From: Aquabacterium sp.
Lineage (GTDB): Bacteria > Pseudomonadota > Gammaproteobacteria > Burkholderiales > Burkholderiaceae_C
DNA: 64,000 nucleotides
Direction of reading: 5' to 3'
Assembly (NCBI GenBank): GCA_023266355.1
Contig: JAHFQM010000005.1
Span: 62,001 to 126,000, forward strand
Shown: positions 10,501-19,178 of the stretch, piece by piece
Layout: each line of letters starts with the position of its first letter
Numbering within the stretch: position 1 is the first letter of the stretch
Notes under the pieces: model-generated
What the model saw: only the letters and a program-made list of their open reading frames with translations
The model's database searches: none
What the model was told of the DNA's origin: nothing
Program-made: the position numbers and the translations under genes

Positions 10501-10769
10501 TGGAAGGTTTTGCGCGACACCTGCCCGTTGACAGCAAACATCGACTGGAAGCTCACCAGCACGTCCAGGTGGTGGTCCACCAGCTGGTCGAGGTGCAGTG
10601 CGAGTTCGCGCGCGTCGGCCGCGAAGGCGGCGTCGGCGTCGCGCTGGAGGCGCTGCCCGGCGTGCCACCAGCCCAGACCGCTGAGCAGCAGCCCGGCCAG
10701 CAGCACCAGCCACGAAGCCTGCTTCCAGCGCAGCGATTCTTCTTGGGTCTCTTGAAATTCCGACTGCAT
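7473..10769 (-). CDS. CHASE-PAS-PAS-GGDEF-EAL membrane c-di-GMP protein
   Basis: The 1098-residue sensor has a transmembrane helix at about residues 17-37, a periplasmic CHASE domain (about 75-265), a second helix near 322-345, two PAS domains (about 375-480 and 500-625), then GGDEF and EAL domains. The cyclase motif GGDEF is intact at 719-723, and the phosphodiesterase motif EALVRW begins at 847 with DDFGVGYSS further on, so both activities are possible on paper. I chose the ATG at 10769 because GAGGA lies six bases upstream; an in-frame start 33 bases earlier lacks this. The gene faces the MSHA operon tail to tail with a 31-base overlap, which fits c-di-GMP control of attachment, though no direct link is shown. 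Confidence 0.93.
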   Translation of the reverse strand: MQSEFQETQEESLRWKQASWLVLLAGLLLSGLGWWHAGQRLQRDADAAFAADARELALHLDQLVDHHLDVLVSFQSMFAVNGQVSRKTFHEHYRNLRAESEYPALLAVQYAPLLKHSDKPAFEAQVRNDRSIAPEGYPEFSIHPAGERTDYLPIAYLEPMARNRSAFGFDPAQNVMHRELMERARDSGAMQVSPPIQLIQGGADPLGLVVRLPVYRHGDRPETVAGRRAAFQGLVSGAIRITDLVAQADNGAAWQRLHLRIDDPAADTPTLFDSARQAKALRATTHSDPSDVQVHTLEVGGRHWRLQFTRPPVRALAQAYPLALLLSGSGFTLILSLMMRNAASRHARVAEMAQRMSKQARDSEQRLRSVVDHTIDGILTVSPSGRILSVNQAVCRMFGHSESAIVGQHLKLLLPEAGSQEAGMRVEGFLQTQRVGMDGLGRHTEGLRAGGQRFPLELSISTMSLNGLRQYIGVVRDLSAQQAAEHAVMEAHRQLNEVDEMRRVIVHNAPYAIFVLSQHGIVQTVNPAGEHLLGYKAHQLVGRFSIERFFDEQQVAERARLLTMRLGQTVQTLDVLNHVAQASPGLAAEWTLVRQDGSSLLAELLITEMSSEYGAQSGYLVMAHDVTSRREAENQVQHMALHDALTGLPNRNMLQEQLKLSLAAAEREGHFMAMMFLDLDRFKKINDSLGHHLGDAVLIEVARRLRQAMRTSDIVARLGGDEFVVLLPCITAIEDGERVALKVMEQFAEPLRLDGHELRVTPSIGLALYPQHGSDAVTLMRHADLAMYQAKSRGRNRVQVFSDKLVSVTPDTLLLENDLYKALERDELRLHFQPQFDCRTGHITGAEALVRWEHGGRLVPPSDFIPLAEETGLIVPMGEWVLKRACAMAQQWRERSGWPLRIAVNLSALQLDQPDLIDTVARALADTGLPATALELEITESVVVRESLRAADVLTQLRTLGVGIAIDDFGVGYSSFAYLRELPVDRFKLDRSFLSAVPQSGGDSRLVAALIAMGHRLEVGIVAEGVETQAQADFLKTHGCDEAQGYHLGRPMKEEAFEALLMAHSSEVALAEQAHAAQAAQNNATPGDAQRASTACTS

Positions 10770-10945
10770 CCCGATCCTCGGACAAGGGGCGCCCAGCCGC
10801 ACGGCGTGGCAAGGCGCGTCCTCGGGTATCGGCGGGGGCCGGTCGGTCTTGATGCCTGCTGTCGCGGCAAGGCCCCTGTGCCGTGAAAGTGGGCCCCGGT
10901 TCGTGCGTTAGGTCACGGCCGAGGCCACGTCCGACGCACCGCGGC

Positions 10946-11794
10946 TCACTGCCCGCGCGCCATGGCCATCAGCCGGGCGACGCGCTCTTCGGTGGCCGGG
11001 TGGGTCGAGAACAGGCCCTTGATGCCATCTGCCGACAGCGGGTTCATGATCATCATTTGCGCCGTCTCGGGGTGGGCCTCGGCCGGGCCCAGGGGGATGC
11101 CCTGGGCGTAGCGGTGGATTTTGTCGAGCGCGCTGGCCAGGGCGGCCGGGTCGCCGGAAATCTCCGCACCGCCGCGGTCGGCTTCGAACTCGCGCGCCCG
11201 GCTGATCGCCATCTGGATCAGGCTGGCGGCCAGCGGCGCCAGGATGGCCACGGCGATGCCGGCCAGCGGGTTGGCCGGACGGCCTTCCGAGTCGCGGCCA
11301 CCGAAGAACACGGCGAAGTTCGCCAGCATCGAGATCGCACCGGCCATGGTCGCGCTGACGGTGCTGATGAGGATGTCGCGGTGCTTGACGTGGGCCAGCT
11401 CGTGCGCCATCACGCCGCGCAACTCGCGCTCGGTCAGCACATTGAGGATGCCGGTGGTCGCGGCCACCGCGGCGTGCTCTGGGTCGCGCCCGGTGGCGAA
11501 GGCGTTGGGCGCGGCCTCGTCGATCAGGTAGACCTTGGGCATGGGCAGCTCGGCGCGCTGGGCCAGCTCGCGCACCATGGCGTAGAAGCGCGGCGCGGAG
11601 GCCTCGTCCACCTCGCGGGCGTTGTACATCTTCAGCACCATCTGGTCAGAGAACCAGTAGCTGAAGAAGTTCATGCCCACCGCCACGACCAGCGCCAGCA
11701 TCATGCCGGTGCGGCCGCCGACCATGCCGCCAATGGCCATGAACAGGGCGGTGATCGCCGCCATCAGGACAGCGGTTTTCATCAGGTTGAACAT
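10946..11794 (-). CDS. htpX: Membrane zinc metalloprotease HtpX (M48B)
   Basis: The 282-residue protein has two N-terminal membrane helices (about 5-25 and 31-50), the zinc motif HELAH at 131-135, two more helices (about 145-165 and 178-198) and the third-ligand region REFEADRGG near 201-209. Length is normal. HtpX degrades damaged inner-membrane proteins, with its active site in the cytoplasm. It lies 48 bases after fmt on the same strand, giving the order def-fmt-htpX, which is common in Burkholderiales and suggests one transcript. Confidence 0.96.
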   Translation of the reverse strand: MFNLMKTAVLMAAITALFMAIGGMVGGRTGMMLALVVAVGMNFFSYWFSDQMVLKMYNAREVDEASAPRFYAMVRELAQRAELPMPKVYLIDEAAPNAFATGRDPEHAAVAATTGILNVLTERELRGVMAHELAHVKHRDILISTVSATMAGAISMLANFAVFFGGRDSEGRPANPLAGIAVAILAPLAASLIQMAISRAREFEADRGGAEISGDPAALASALDKIHRYAQGIPLGPAEAHPETAQMMIMNPLSADGIKGLFSTHPATEERVARLMAMARGQ

Positions 11795-11842
11795 CTTGCT
11801 GGGCCTCCTTGCCCGTGGGGTGCTGGCAAATGCCAGCAGCGT

Positions 11843-12853
11843 TCAGTTGGGGGTGATGGGCGGGGTCTTCAAGTCCTGGGTCGGGGCCAGCGAGGCCGGC
11901 AGCACCACACTTTGCAAGAATTCACGCGCCCCGGTGCGCTTGCCCCCCGGTCGTTGCAACGTGTGCAAGGCCAGTGCCTGTTCGCCACAGGCCACCACCA
12001 GGGTGTCGCCCTCGGCGCGCAGCACCTCGCCGGGCTGGCCGCTGGCCGGCACCACGCTGGCGCGCCAGAGCTTGACCACCTCGTCCTTGCCTGGGGCGGT
12101 CTGCACCGTGAATGTCGTGCCTGGGAAGGGGTCGAAGGCGCGCACGCGGCGCTCGATCTCGGCGGCCGGTTGTCGCCAGTCGATGGCAGCTTCCGCCTTC
12201 TCGATCTTGTGGGCGTAGTTCACGCCCTCGGCCGGTTGGGGTGTGACCTGCAGCGTGCCCGTGGCGGCCTGGGCCAGCGCCTGGACGATGCAGCGGCCAC
12301 CCAGCGCGGCAAGGCGGTCGTGCAGCGCGGCCGTGGTGTCGTCCGGGCCGATGGCTTCCCGCGCGATCAGCAGCATGTCGCCCGTGTCCAGGCCGGCGTC
12401 CATCTGCATGATGGTGATGCCCGTCTCGGCGTCGCCCGCCTCGATGGCGCGGTGGATGGGCGCCGCTCCGCGCCAGCGCGGCAGCAGCGAGCCGTGGATG
12501 TTCAGGCAGCCCAGTCGGGGCAGGTCCAGCGTCCACTGCGGCAGGATCAGGCCGTAGGCGGCCACCACCATCACATCGGCTTGCGCCGCCAGCAGGGCCT
12601 CGCGCGCGGCCGTGGCCTCTTCCGGGTACTTGCCATCGAGTTTCAAGCTGTGCGGCTGGGCCACGGCGATGCCGTGCTGCTGCGCCAGTTGCTTGACCGG
12701 CGAGGCCTGCAGCTTCATGCCGCGGCCGGCGGGGCGGTCGGGCTGGGTCAGCACCAGGGGCACGGTGTGGCCGGCGGCCAGGATGGCGTCCAGCGCCACG
12801 GCGGCGAATTCGGGCGTGCCGGCGAAGGCCACGCGCAGGGCGGTTGCACTCAT
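11843..12853 (-). CDS. fmt: Methionyl-tRNA formyltransferase
   Basis: The 336-residue enzyme formylates the initiator Met-tRNA using 10-formyl-tetrahydrofolate. The catalytic set is visible: Asn118 and His120 (LNIH), the [11 protein letters not shown] loop from 122, and Asp156 in LDTGDML. The N-terminal GTPEFA motif lies at 12-17. The frame continues upstream of 12853, but that part is antisense-like sequence inside def; the ATG at 12853 starts the family's normal N-terminus. No strong ribosome site is present, consistent with coupling to def, whose stop lies only 10 bases upstream. Confidence 0.97.
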   Translation of the reverse strand: MSATALRVAFAGTPEFAAVALDAILAAGHTVPLVLTQPDRPAGRGMKLQASPVKQLAQQHGIAVAQPHSLKLDGKYPEEATAAREALLAAQADVMVVAAYGLILPQWTLDLPRLGCLNIHGSLLPRWRGAAPIHRAIEAGDAETGITIMQMDAGLDTGDMLLIAREAIGPDDTTAALHDRLAALGGRCIVQALAQAATGTLQVTPQPAEGVNYAHKIEKAEAAIDWRQPAAEIERRVRAFDPFPGTTFTVQTAPGKDEVVKLWRASVVPASGQPGEVLRAEGDTLVVACGEQALALHTLQRPGGKRTGAREFLQSVVLPASLAPTQDLKTPPITPN

Positions 12854-12863
12854 GGGGCGGCGC

Positions 12864-13370
12864 TCAGGCCTCGTCCTTGCCGCGCTTGACCATCTTGGTC
12901 TTGATGCGGTTGCGCTTGAGCGGCGAGAGGTATTCCACGAAGACCTTGCCCAGCAGGTGGTCCAACTCGTGCTGCACGCACACGGCCAGCAGCTCGTCGG
13001 CATCGAACTCGTAGGGCTGGCCGTCGCGGTTCAGCGCGCGCACCCGCACGCGGGCGTGGCGATCGACCTTGTCGTAGATGGTGGGCACGGAGAGGCAGCC
13101 CTCTTCCCAGACGATCATCTCGTCGCTGGCGGCGATGATTTCCGGGTTGATCAGCACGCGCGCGTCGTCGCGCTCCTCGCTGGTGTCGATGACGACCACG
13201 CGCTCGTGCACATCGACCTGCGTGGCGGCCAGGCCCACGCCCTTGGCCTCGTACATGGTGGCCAGCATGTCATCGACCAGCTGGCGGATGCGGTCGTTCA
13301 CCTCGGCCACCGGTTTGGCGACGGTGTGCAGGCGGGGGTCGGGGTAGCGGAGGATGGGCAGCAGGGCCAT
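12864..13370 (-). CDS. def: Peptide deformylase
   Basis: The 168-residue enzyme removes the N-formyl group from nascent proteins. All three family motifs are present: GVGLAATQ at 44-51, EGCLS around 90-94 with the metal ligand Cys92, and HELDH at 134-138 giving the two His ligands and the catalytic Glu. It is the first gene of a def-fmt-htpX set, coupling formylation and deformylation enzymes. It is divergent from the LysM gene. Confidence 0.97.
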   Translation of the reverse strand: MALLPILRYPDPRLHTVAKPVAEVNDRIRQLVDDMLATMYEAKGVGLAATQVDVHERVVVIDTSEERDDARVLINPEIIAASDEMIVWEEGCLSVPTIYDKVDRHARVRVRALNRDGQPYEFDADELLAVCVQHELDHLLGKVFVEYLSPLKRNRIKTKMVKRGKDEA

Positions 13371-13462
13371 GTCGGGTCGGTGCCAGGTCAGGCAGAAAGG
13401 GGCTGGAGGGCGATCGGTGATTGTGGAACCCGCACAACGGCAGGCGCGCCGAAGGGGACATC

Positions 13463-13519
13463 ACCCGTCGTAACACCGCGCAATACTGATTGCGACGGGT
13501 CAACGTTTGCGGGCAGAAT
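13463..13519 (+). promoter_or_regulatory. Inverted repeat and possible promoter upstream of the LysM gene
   Basis: Within the 221-base divergent gap between def and the LysM gene, ACCCGTCG (13463-13470) is repeated inverted as CGACGGGT (13493-13500). A weak sigma-70-like pair, TTGCGA (13490-13495) and CAGAAT (13514-13519) with an 18-base spacer, overlaps the right arm and points toward the LysM gene. Each hexamer matches only four of six consensus bases, so this is a tentative call. Confidence 0.3.
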
Positions 13520-13591
13520 CATTTGATCATTGCCTGGATTTTGCCGTGTCTGGCGCGTCCGTGCACCTGCTGTTCATTGGAGACCGTGTTG

Positions 13592-14812
13592 ATGACCCAG
13601 CGATCGCTGCCCCAAGCTGCGCACTCCCCCTCGCGTCCTGACCAGCGTGCGCCTGCCTGGCGCGCAGCTTCCATGGCCGCCGCCGTGAGCGGGTTGCTGG
13701 TGGCCACCCTGTGGTCGTCGCCGGCCCGGGCCGAGCCCAATTTCCCCATCTCCCAGCAGCAGCGCAGCACCGCCCAGCAGGTGGCCGAAGCCGGCGTGCC
13801 GCTGTCCGAGTTGTCGCCCAACGCGCCCGACAGCTACACCGTCAAGCGCGGCGACACCCTGTGGGGCGTGTCGGGCCTCTTCCTGAAGTCGCCCTGGCGC
13901 TGGCCCGAGCTGTGGGGCATGAACCTGCAGCAAATCCGCAACCCGCACCTGATCTTCCCCGGCCAGATGCTCTACCTCGACAAGAGCAACGGCCGCGCCC
14001 GCCTGCGCGTGGGCCAGGTGCTGAGCGACAGCAGCGGCAACGCCAAGCTGTCGCCGCGCGTGCGCGAGGGCAACCTCGACGACGCCATCGCCACCGTGCC
14101 CCTGCACCTGCTGGAGCCCTTCTTCAACGAGGCCGTCATCTTCGACAGCAGCGACGAGCTGCTCAAGGCGCCGCGCCTGGTGGCCACGCAAGAAGGCCGC
14201 GTGCTGCTGTCGCGCGGCGAAACTGCCTATGTGCGCGGTGAGCTGGGTGGCCGCCGCGACTGGCGCCTGTTCCGCGAGCCCAAGCCCCTGCGCGACCCGG
14301 CCACCCGCGAGGTGCTCGGCTACGAAGCCCAGTACGTGGGCACGCTGGCCCTGGTGCGCGAAGGCGCCGAGGGCACGGGCGCCGATGGCCAGCCGCTGGT
14401 CGTGCCCTCCACCTTCACCGTCAACAGCATCCGCCAGGAGGCCGCGGTGGGCGACCGCCTGGCCCCTGTGCCCCCGCGCGACTTCAACAACATGGCGCCG
14501 CACGCACCGCGCCAGGACGTCGCTGGGCAGTTGGTCTCCATTTACGGCGATGCGCTCAGTGCCGGCCAGAACCAGATCGTCGCGCTCAACCGTGGCAGCC
14601 GCGACGGCCTGGACCGCGGCACCATCCTGGCCCTGTGGCGCGACGGCAGCACCATCCGCGACATGACCCTGGCCGACAAGCCCACCATCAAGTTGCCCGA
14701 CGAGCGCCATGGCCTGCTGCTGGTGTTCCGCGTCTTCGACCGCATGTCCTACGCGCTGATCCTCAACGTGAAAGAGCCGGTCAAGGCGGGCGACCGCTTC
14801 ACCCAGCCCTGA
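13592..14812 (+). CDS. Secreted LysM peptidoglycan-binding protein
   Basis: The 406-residue exported protein has a long signal peptide (charged and polar to about residue 22, hydrophobic core 23-38, cleavage after ARA near 43). A LysM domain follows at about 85-135: SYTVKRGDTLWGVSGLFL, then NPHLIFPGQMLYL. The remaining 270 residues resemble the conserved C-terminal part of Burkholderiales LysM proteins encoded beside dprA, whose function is undefined. The ATG at 13592 has GGAGA eight bases upstream; an earlier in-frame start at 13490 would add 34 residues without a signal-like pattern. It probably binds cell-wall glycan in the periplasm. Confidence 0.88.
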   Translation: MTQRSLPQAAHSPSRPDQRAPAWRAASMAAAVSGLLVATLWSSPARAEPNFPISQQQRSTAQQVAEAGVPLSELSPNAPDSYTVKRGDTLWGVSGLFLKSPWRWPELWGMNLQQIRNPHLIFPGQMLYLDKSNGRARLRVGQVLSDSSGNAKLSPRVREGNLDDAIATVPLHLLEPFFNEAVIFDSSDELLKAPRLVATQEGRVLLSRGETAYVRGELGGRRDWRLFREPKPLRDPATREVLGYEAQYVGTLALVREGAEGTGADGQPLVVPSTFTVNSIRQEAAVGDRLAPVPPRDFNNMAPHAPRQDVAGQLVSIYGDALSAGQNQIVALNRGSRDGLDRGTILALWRDGSTIRDMTLADKPTIKLPDERHGLLLVFRVFDRMSYALILNVKEPVKAGDRFTQP

Positions 14813-14860
14813 TCCCGGAGATCGCTGGAGGCGACCTCGGCCTTCGCTCATCCCTTGTGC

Positions 14861-14884
14861 GCCCGAGGATCTGCCCGAGGATCT
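14861..14884 (+). repeat. Tandem 12-bp duplication before dprA
   Basis: The unit GCCCGAGGATCT occurs twice in exact tandem (14861-14872 and 14873-14884), five bases before the dprA ATG. Each copy contains GAGGA, so the duplication doubles a ribosome-site-like element; the second copy is at a usable distance. Confidence 0.85.
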
Positions 14885-14889
14885 GACAG

Positions 14890-16032
14890 ATGGACCGCCC
14901 TGAACTGAGCGCCTGGCTGCGCCTGCTGATGACGCCCGGCGTCGGACCGCTGAGCGCGCGCAAATTGCTGGCGGCCTTCGGTTCGCCCCAGGCGGTCTTC
15001 GATGCCAGCCCTGCGGCGCGTCGGGCGGTGCTGTCTCGTGACATCGCCGCCCTGGCCACCCCGCCCGAGGGCCTGGCCGAGCAGCTGGACCTCAGCTGGG
15101 ACTGGTGGCAGGGCGATGCCCTGGCCGAGCGCGCCATCCTGACCTTGGCCGACCCGCGCTACCCCGCCGCGCTGCTGGAAGCAGCCGACCCGCCCTTGCT
15201 GCTGTTCGCCGAGGGCGATCTGCGCTTGCTGCGCTCACCGGCGGTGGCCATCGTGGGCAGCCGCCATGCCACCACGCAGGGCGAAGAAAACGCCCGGGCC
15301 TTTGCCGAGGTCTTGAGCCAGTCGGGCGTGACGGTCGTCTCCGGTCTGGCGCGCGGCATCGACGCGGCGGCGCACGAAGGCGCCCTGGCCGCGCTGGCGG
15401 AGGGCGAACACGCCGGCGGCAGCACCATCGCCGTCCTCGGCACGGGCTTGCTGCAGGTCTACCCCAAGGCGCACACCGCCCTGGCGCGCCGCATCGGGCA
15501 GCACGGCCTGCTGCTCAGCGAATTCCTGCTCGACACCCCCGCGCTGCGCGCCAATTTCCCCAAGCGCAACCGCATCGTCGCGGCCCTGTCGCGTGGCACC
15601 CTGGTCGTGGAGGCCGCGGTGCAATCGGGCTCGCTCATCACCGCCCGCCTCGCCGCCGAGATGGGCCGGGAGGTGCTGGCCGTCCCCGGCTCCATCCACG
15701 CGCCTCAGGCCCGCGGCTGCCACGCACTCATCAAGCAGGGCGCCAAGCTGGTGGAGACCGCGCAGGACGTGATGGAAGAGCTGCGCATGGACCTGCCATC
15801 GGCGCGCCACCCGGCCGAGGCGGTCGGCCTGTTCGCCCAGGCCGCCGATGCGCCAGATCACGCCGACCCCGTCCTCGCCGCCCTCGGCTTCGACCCGGTC
15901 AGCCAGGAGGCGCTGTCGGCGCGCACCGGCATGGGGCCGGCCGAGCTCGGCGTGCGCCTGCTGGAGCTCGAACTCCTGGGCGAAGTCGCCCGCCTGCCGG
16001 GACAGCTGTTCCAGCGCGTTGGCCGGGCCTGA
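14890..16032 (+). CDS. dprA: DNA-processing protein DprA
   Basis: The 380-residue cytoplasmic protein loads RecA onto incoming single-stranded DNA during natural transformation. The Rossmann-like DprA domain is clear: VAIVGSRHAT near residue 118, VSGLARGIDAAAH near 153-165, TIAVLGTG near 178, FPKRNRIVAALS near 222 and VPGSIHAPQARGCHALI near 265. An N-terminal helix-hairpin region (GVGPLSARKLL) and a C-terminal winged-helix-like domain complete the usual build. It is downstream of the LysM gene, a common neighbour in this group. The start follows the duplicated GAGGA element. Confidence 0.96.
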   Translation: MDRPELSAWLRLLMTPGVGPLSARKLLAAFGSPQAVFDASPAARRAVLSRDIAALATPPEGLAEQLDLSWDWWQGDALAERAILTLADPRYPAALLEAADPPLLLFAEGDLRLLRSPAVAIVGSRHATTQGEENARAFAEVLSQSGVTVVSGLARGIDAAAHEGALAALAEGEHAGGSTIAVLGTGLLQVYPKAHTALARRIGQHGLLLSEFLLDTPALRANFPKRNRIVAALSRGTLVVEAAVQSGSLITARLAAEMGREVLAVPGSIHAPQARGCHALIKQGAKLVETAQDVMEELRMDLPSARHPAEAVGLFAQAADAPDHADPVLAALGFDPVSQEALSARTGMGPAELGVRLLELELLGEVARLPGQLFQRVGRA

Positions 16033-16093
16033 GGTCGCTGCACGGCGCGGCATGGCGCGGCCGTCGTCCTGAGGCTGCTGCACAATCGGCGTC

Positions 16094-16789
16094 GTGACGA
16101 AGACACTGAACCTGGGCCTGGCGCCCTACGAGCCGACGGTGGCCGCCATGCAGGCCTTCACCGAGCAGCGCAGCGCGAACCCCACCGACGACACGCCCGA
16201 TGAAATCTGGGTGTGCCAGCACCCGCCCGTCTTCACCCAGGGCCTGGCCGGCAAGGCCGAACACCTGCTGTTCAACCCGCCCGGGCCCGACCACATCCCC
16301 GTGGTGCAGACCAACCGCGGCGGCCAGGTGACCTACCACGGGCCGGGACAGGTCGTGGCCTACCCGCTGCTCGACCTCAAGCGCCGCGGCTACTTCGTCA
16401 AGGAATACGTCTACCGCGTCGAGCAGGCCGTGCTGCGCACCTTGCAGGACCTGGGCGTCACCGGCCACCGCGTGGCGGGCGCCCCCGGCATCTACGTGCG
16501 CCTGGACGACCCCTTCGCGCACGCCGCGCTCACCGGTCCGACCGACCCGGCCGACCCCTTCCGTGGCCTGGGCAAGGTTGCTGCTTTGGGCATCAAGGTC
16601 TCGCGGCACTGCACTTACCACGGCGTCGCGCTGAACGTGGCCATGGACCTCGCGCCCTACGCCCGCATCAACCCCTGCGGCTACAACGGCCTGACAACGG
16701 TGGACCTCGCCAGCCTGGGCGTGGACGTGTCGTGGGACGAGGCCGCCGGGCGCCTGGCCCAGCACCTGGACAGCTTCCTGGCGCCCTGA
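16094..16789 (+). CDS. lipB: Octanoyl-[ACP]:protein octanoyltransferase
   Basis: The 231-residue enzyme moves octanoyl groups from acyl carrier protein to lipoyl domains. Catalytic Lys161 (GLGKVAALG) and Cys195 (RINPCG) are present, 34 residues apart as in the family, together with the [13 protein letters not shown] motif at 84-96. The start is a GTG at 16094, with no better ATG in frame. It precedes lipA by 77 bases on the same strand, so the two steps of lipoate synthesis are encoded together. Confidence 0.96.
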   Translation: MTKTLNLGLAPYEPTVAAMQAFTEQRSANPTDDTPDEIWVCQHPPVFTQGLAGKAEHLLFNPPGPDHIPVVQTNRGGQVTYHGPGQVVAYPLLDLKRRGYFVKEYVYRVEQAVLRTLQDLGVTGHRVAGAPGIYVRLDDPFAHAALTGPTDPADPFRGLGKVAALGIKVSRHCTYHGVALNVAMDLAPYARINPCGYNGLTTVDLASLGVDVSWDEAAGRLAQHLDSFLAP

Positions 16790-16866
16790 GTCAAACGCCG
16801 AGCCGGCGGTGGGCGGATGTGGCCATCCGCACGCCAGGGCCCAGCCCGATGGGCTAAAGTGGCGGA

Positions 16867-17895
16867 ATGTCCGAGTCCACCCCCTCCCGAGATCAGGCCG
16901 ACGTGCCCGCCAGCCAGCCACAAGCCGGTTCCGCAGCGCCCCAGGCCACCGCTTACAACCCGTCTGCCAAGCAGAAAGCCGAAGCCAAGACCGCGCGCAT
17001 CCCCATCAAGATCGTGCCCGTTGGCGAGGCGTTGAAGAAGCCCGACTGGATCCGCGTCAAGGCCGGATCGCCCAGCACGCGCTTCTACGAAATCAAGAAC
17101 ATCCTGCGCGAGCACAAGCTGCACACGGTCTGTGAAGAAGCGTCCTGCCCGAACATCGGCGAATGCTTCGGCCACGGCACGGCCACCTTCATGATCATGG
17201 GCGACAAGTGCACGCGCCGCTGCCCGTTCTGCGACGTGGGCCACGGCCGCCCCGACCCGCTCGACGTCAACGAGCCGGCCAACCTGGCCAAAACGATCGC
17301 GGCGCTCAAGCTCAAGTACGTGGTGATCACCTCGGTGGACCGCGACGACCTGCGCGACGGCGGCGCCGGCCACTTCGTCGAGTGCATCCGCCAGGTGCGC
17401 GAGCAGTCTCCGGCCACGCGCATCGAGATCCTGGTGCCCGACTTCCGCGGCCGCGACGAGCGCGCCCTGGAGATCCTGAAGGCCGCGCCGCCCGACGTGA
17501 TGAACCACAACCTGGAAACCGCGCCGCGCCTCTACAAGGAAGCGCGCCCGGGCTCCGACTACCAGTTCAGCCTGAACCTGCTCAAAAAGTTCAAGGCCTT
17601 GCACCCCGACGTGCCGACCAAGAGCGGCATCATGGTTGGCCTGGGCGAGACCGACGAGGAAGTGCTGCAGGTGATGCGCGACATGCGCGAACACCACATC
17701 GACATGATCACCATCGGCCAGTACCTGGCGCCTTCGGGCCACCACCTGCCGGTGCGCCGTTATGTGCACCCCGACACCTTCAAGATGTTCGAGGCCGAAG
17801 CCGTGAAGATGGGCTTCACGCACGCCGCCGTGGGCGCGATGGTGCGCTCCAGCTACCACGCCGACCAGCAAGCGATGCAAGCCGGCGTGGTGTGA
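16867..17895 (+). CDS. lipA: Lipoyl synthase (radical SAM)
   Basis: The 342-residue enzyme inserts two sulfurs into octanoyl domains. Both iron-sulfur sites are visible: auxiliary cluster Cys89, Cys94 and Cys100 ([12 protein letters not shown]), and radical SAM Cys115, Cys119 and Cys122 (CTRRCPFC). The RSSYHA segment near the C-terminus supplies the conserved Ser ligand. The N-terminal 40 residues are a polar Ala/Gln-rich extension. The gene is convergent with the membrane protein gene 35 bases downstream; only a 5-bp hairpin (GCTGA/TCAGC) lies between. Confidence 0.97.
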   Translation: MSESTPSRDQADVPASQPQAGSAAPQATAYNPSAKQKAEAKTARIPIKIVPVGEALKKPDWIRVKAGSPSTRFYEIKNILREHKLHTVCEEASCPNIGECFGHGTATFMIMGDKCTRRCPFCDVGHGRPDPLDVNEPANLAKTIAALKLKYVVITSVDRDDLRDGGAGHFVECIRQVREQSPATRIEILVPDFRGRDERALEILKAAPPDVMNHNLETAPRLYKEARPGSDYQFSLNLLKKFKALHPDVPTKSGIMVGLGETDEEVLQVMRDMREHHIDMITIGQYLAPSGHHLPVRRYVHPDTFKMFEAEAVKMGFTHAAVGAMVRSSYHADQQAMQAGVV

Positions 17896-17930
17896 GCTGA
17901 CGGGGCTCAGCCTTTCACCTCAACCCCGCC

Positions 17931-19178
17931 TCAGCCCGGCTGCACGGACATCCCGCCCAGGTCGTGCCGCCAACTGCGGCGGCGCACCGGGAACAGTTGG
18001 GGCGAGGTGCGCACCACGCGCCACAGCAGGGGCAGCGTCATGGCCAGGCCCAGCAAGGTGCTGCCGGTCCACAGCTCGCCGGCCGCGGGGTAGGCCAGGG
18101 CGTGGGTCAGCACGTACAGGCCCATGAAGCCCGGCACCGCCAGCGCGAAGGTCAGCACATGGCCCAGGTCGGCGCCTTTGCGAGCGGCCTCGGTGCGGTA
18201 GCCGATGCGGTTCTGGCTGGCCGAGAAGATGAACAGCACGATCATCAGCGGCGCATGCCCGATGGCGTCGATCAGGCCCACCAGGGGCACGGCCGCCACC
18301 ATCAGCACCAGCAGGATCAACGAGGCCACCTGCGACGACAGGCGCCCGAGCACGAGCAGCAGGGCCAGGCAGAACTCGACCATGCCGGCCGAGCTCACGA
18401 AGAAGGCTTTGTCCAGGCCCATCGTGACGGCGTGCAGTTCGTGGTCGAGGATGTCGTAGGTCCACTGCGGGTACAGCCATTTTTCGATGCTGACCCACAT
18501 GAAGCTGAAGCCAGCCGACACACGCAGCAGCGTGAAGGCGACGTAGTGTTGCGAGGCGCCGCGGGTCGCGTCCAGCCACAGGAAGGCAGCGGCACCCAGG
18601 AAATAGACGTAGTCCAGCATGTGGAACCAGCCGGCGGCCCACACGCCATAGGCGTACAGCGACAGCATGCCCAGCACGGCGAGGGGCACGGTGCGCTTCC
18701 ACAGCACCAGCGTGGCAATGAGCAGTTGGATGACCCCCACCCATGCGCCCGCGGCCTTGAGCTCCGGGGTCAACACCATGCGGGCAGCGCTGTCCTGGGT
18801 GAACAGCGAGAAGAAATACACGCACACGCCGATGCGCAGCAGCCAGGCGGCGCTGCGGTTGAAGCGCTGCTTCCAGTCGGCGTGGAGCTGGTGCACGGTT
18901 TCGAAGCGCGGCAGCACGCGGCGCTCGACCGTGAACACGCCCAGCAGCGCGAGCACCGCGCCGATGAGCAGGGCGGCGAACAGGGGGGTGCCGATCACGC
19001 TCCAGGGCGGCAGCGGGGTGTTGGCGCAGTTCACCACGTTGGAAAACCATTTCACGTGGGCCTGGGCGCCTGTGGGGCTGGCCGCGATCAGGCCGGTGGC
19101 CGCCACGGGCAGGGCCGAACGCCAGCGGGGCGTCCAGGATCGGGAGCGCGGGTGCCCCCTGTTCAGGTCAATCGTCAC
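17931..19178 (-). CDS. DoxX-like multi-pass membrane protein of unknown function, coupled to folE2
   Basis: The 415-residue protein begins with a hydrophobic segment ending at AQAHVKWF, possibly a cleaved signal, followed by about ten further hydrophobic segments spread to residue 395. The second half (LLRVSAGFSFMWVSIEKWLYP, then MVEFCLALLLVLGRLSS) resembles the DoxX fold, but I do not recognise the whole protein. The start is a GTG at 19178 with a strong GGAGGA site upstream, lying inside the last codons of folE2 with an 11-base overlap, so the two are very likely translationally coupled. It could be a quinone- or redox-linked membrane protein; that is a guess from the DoxX resemblance. Confidence 0.75.
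   Translation of the reverse strand: MTIDLNRGHPRSRSWTPRWRSALPVAATGLIAASPTGAQAHVKWFSNVVNCANTPLPPWSVIGTPLFAALLIGAVLALLGVFTVERRVLPRFETVHQLHADWKQRFNRSAAWLLRIGVCVYFFSLFTQDSAARMVLTPELKAAGAWVGVIQLLIATLVLWKRTVPLAVLGMLSLYAYGVWAAGWFHMLDYVYFLGAAAFLWLDATRGASQHYVAFTLLRVSAGFSFMWVSIEKWLYPQWTYDILDHELHAVTMGLDKAFFVSSAGMVEFCLALLLVLGRLSSQVASLILLVLMVAAVPLVGLIDAIGHAPLMIVLFIFSASQNRIGYRTEAARKGADLGHVLTFALAVPGFMGLYVLTHALAYPAAGELWTGSTLLGLAMTLPLLWRVVRTSPQLFPVRRRSWRHDLGGMSVQPG

Noticed and set aside
10883..12889. A 668-codon open frame on the plus strand opposite htpX and fmt
   Set aside because: No ribosome site or motif; the opposite strand holds catalytic motifs of HtpX and Fmt.
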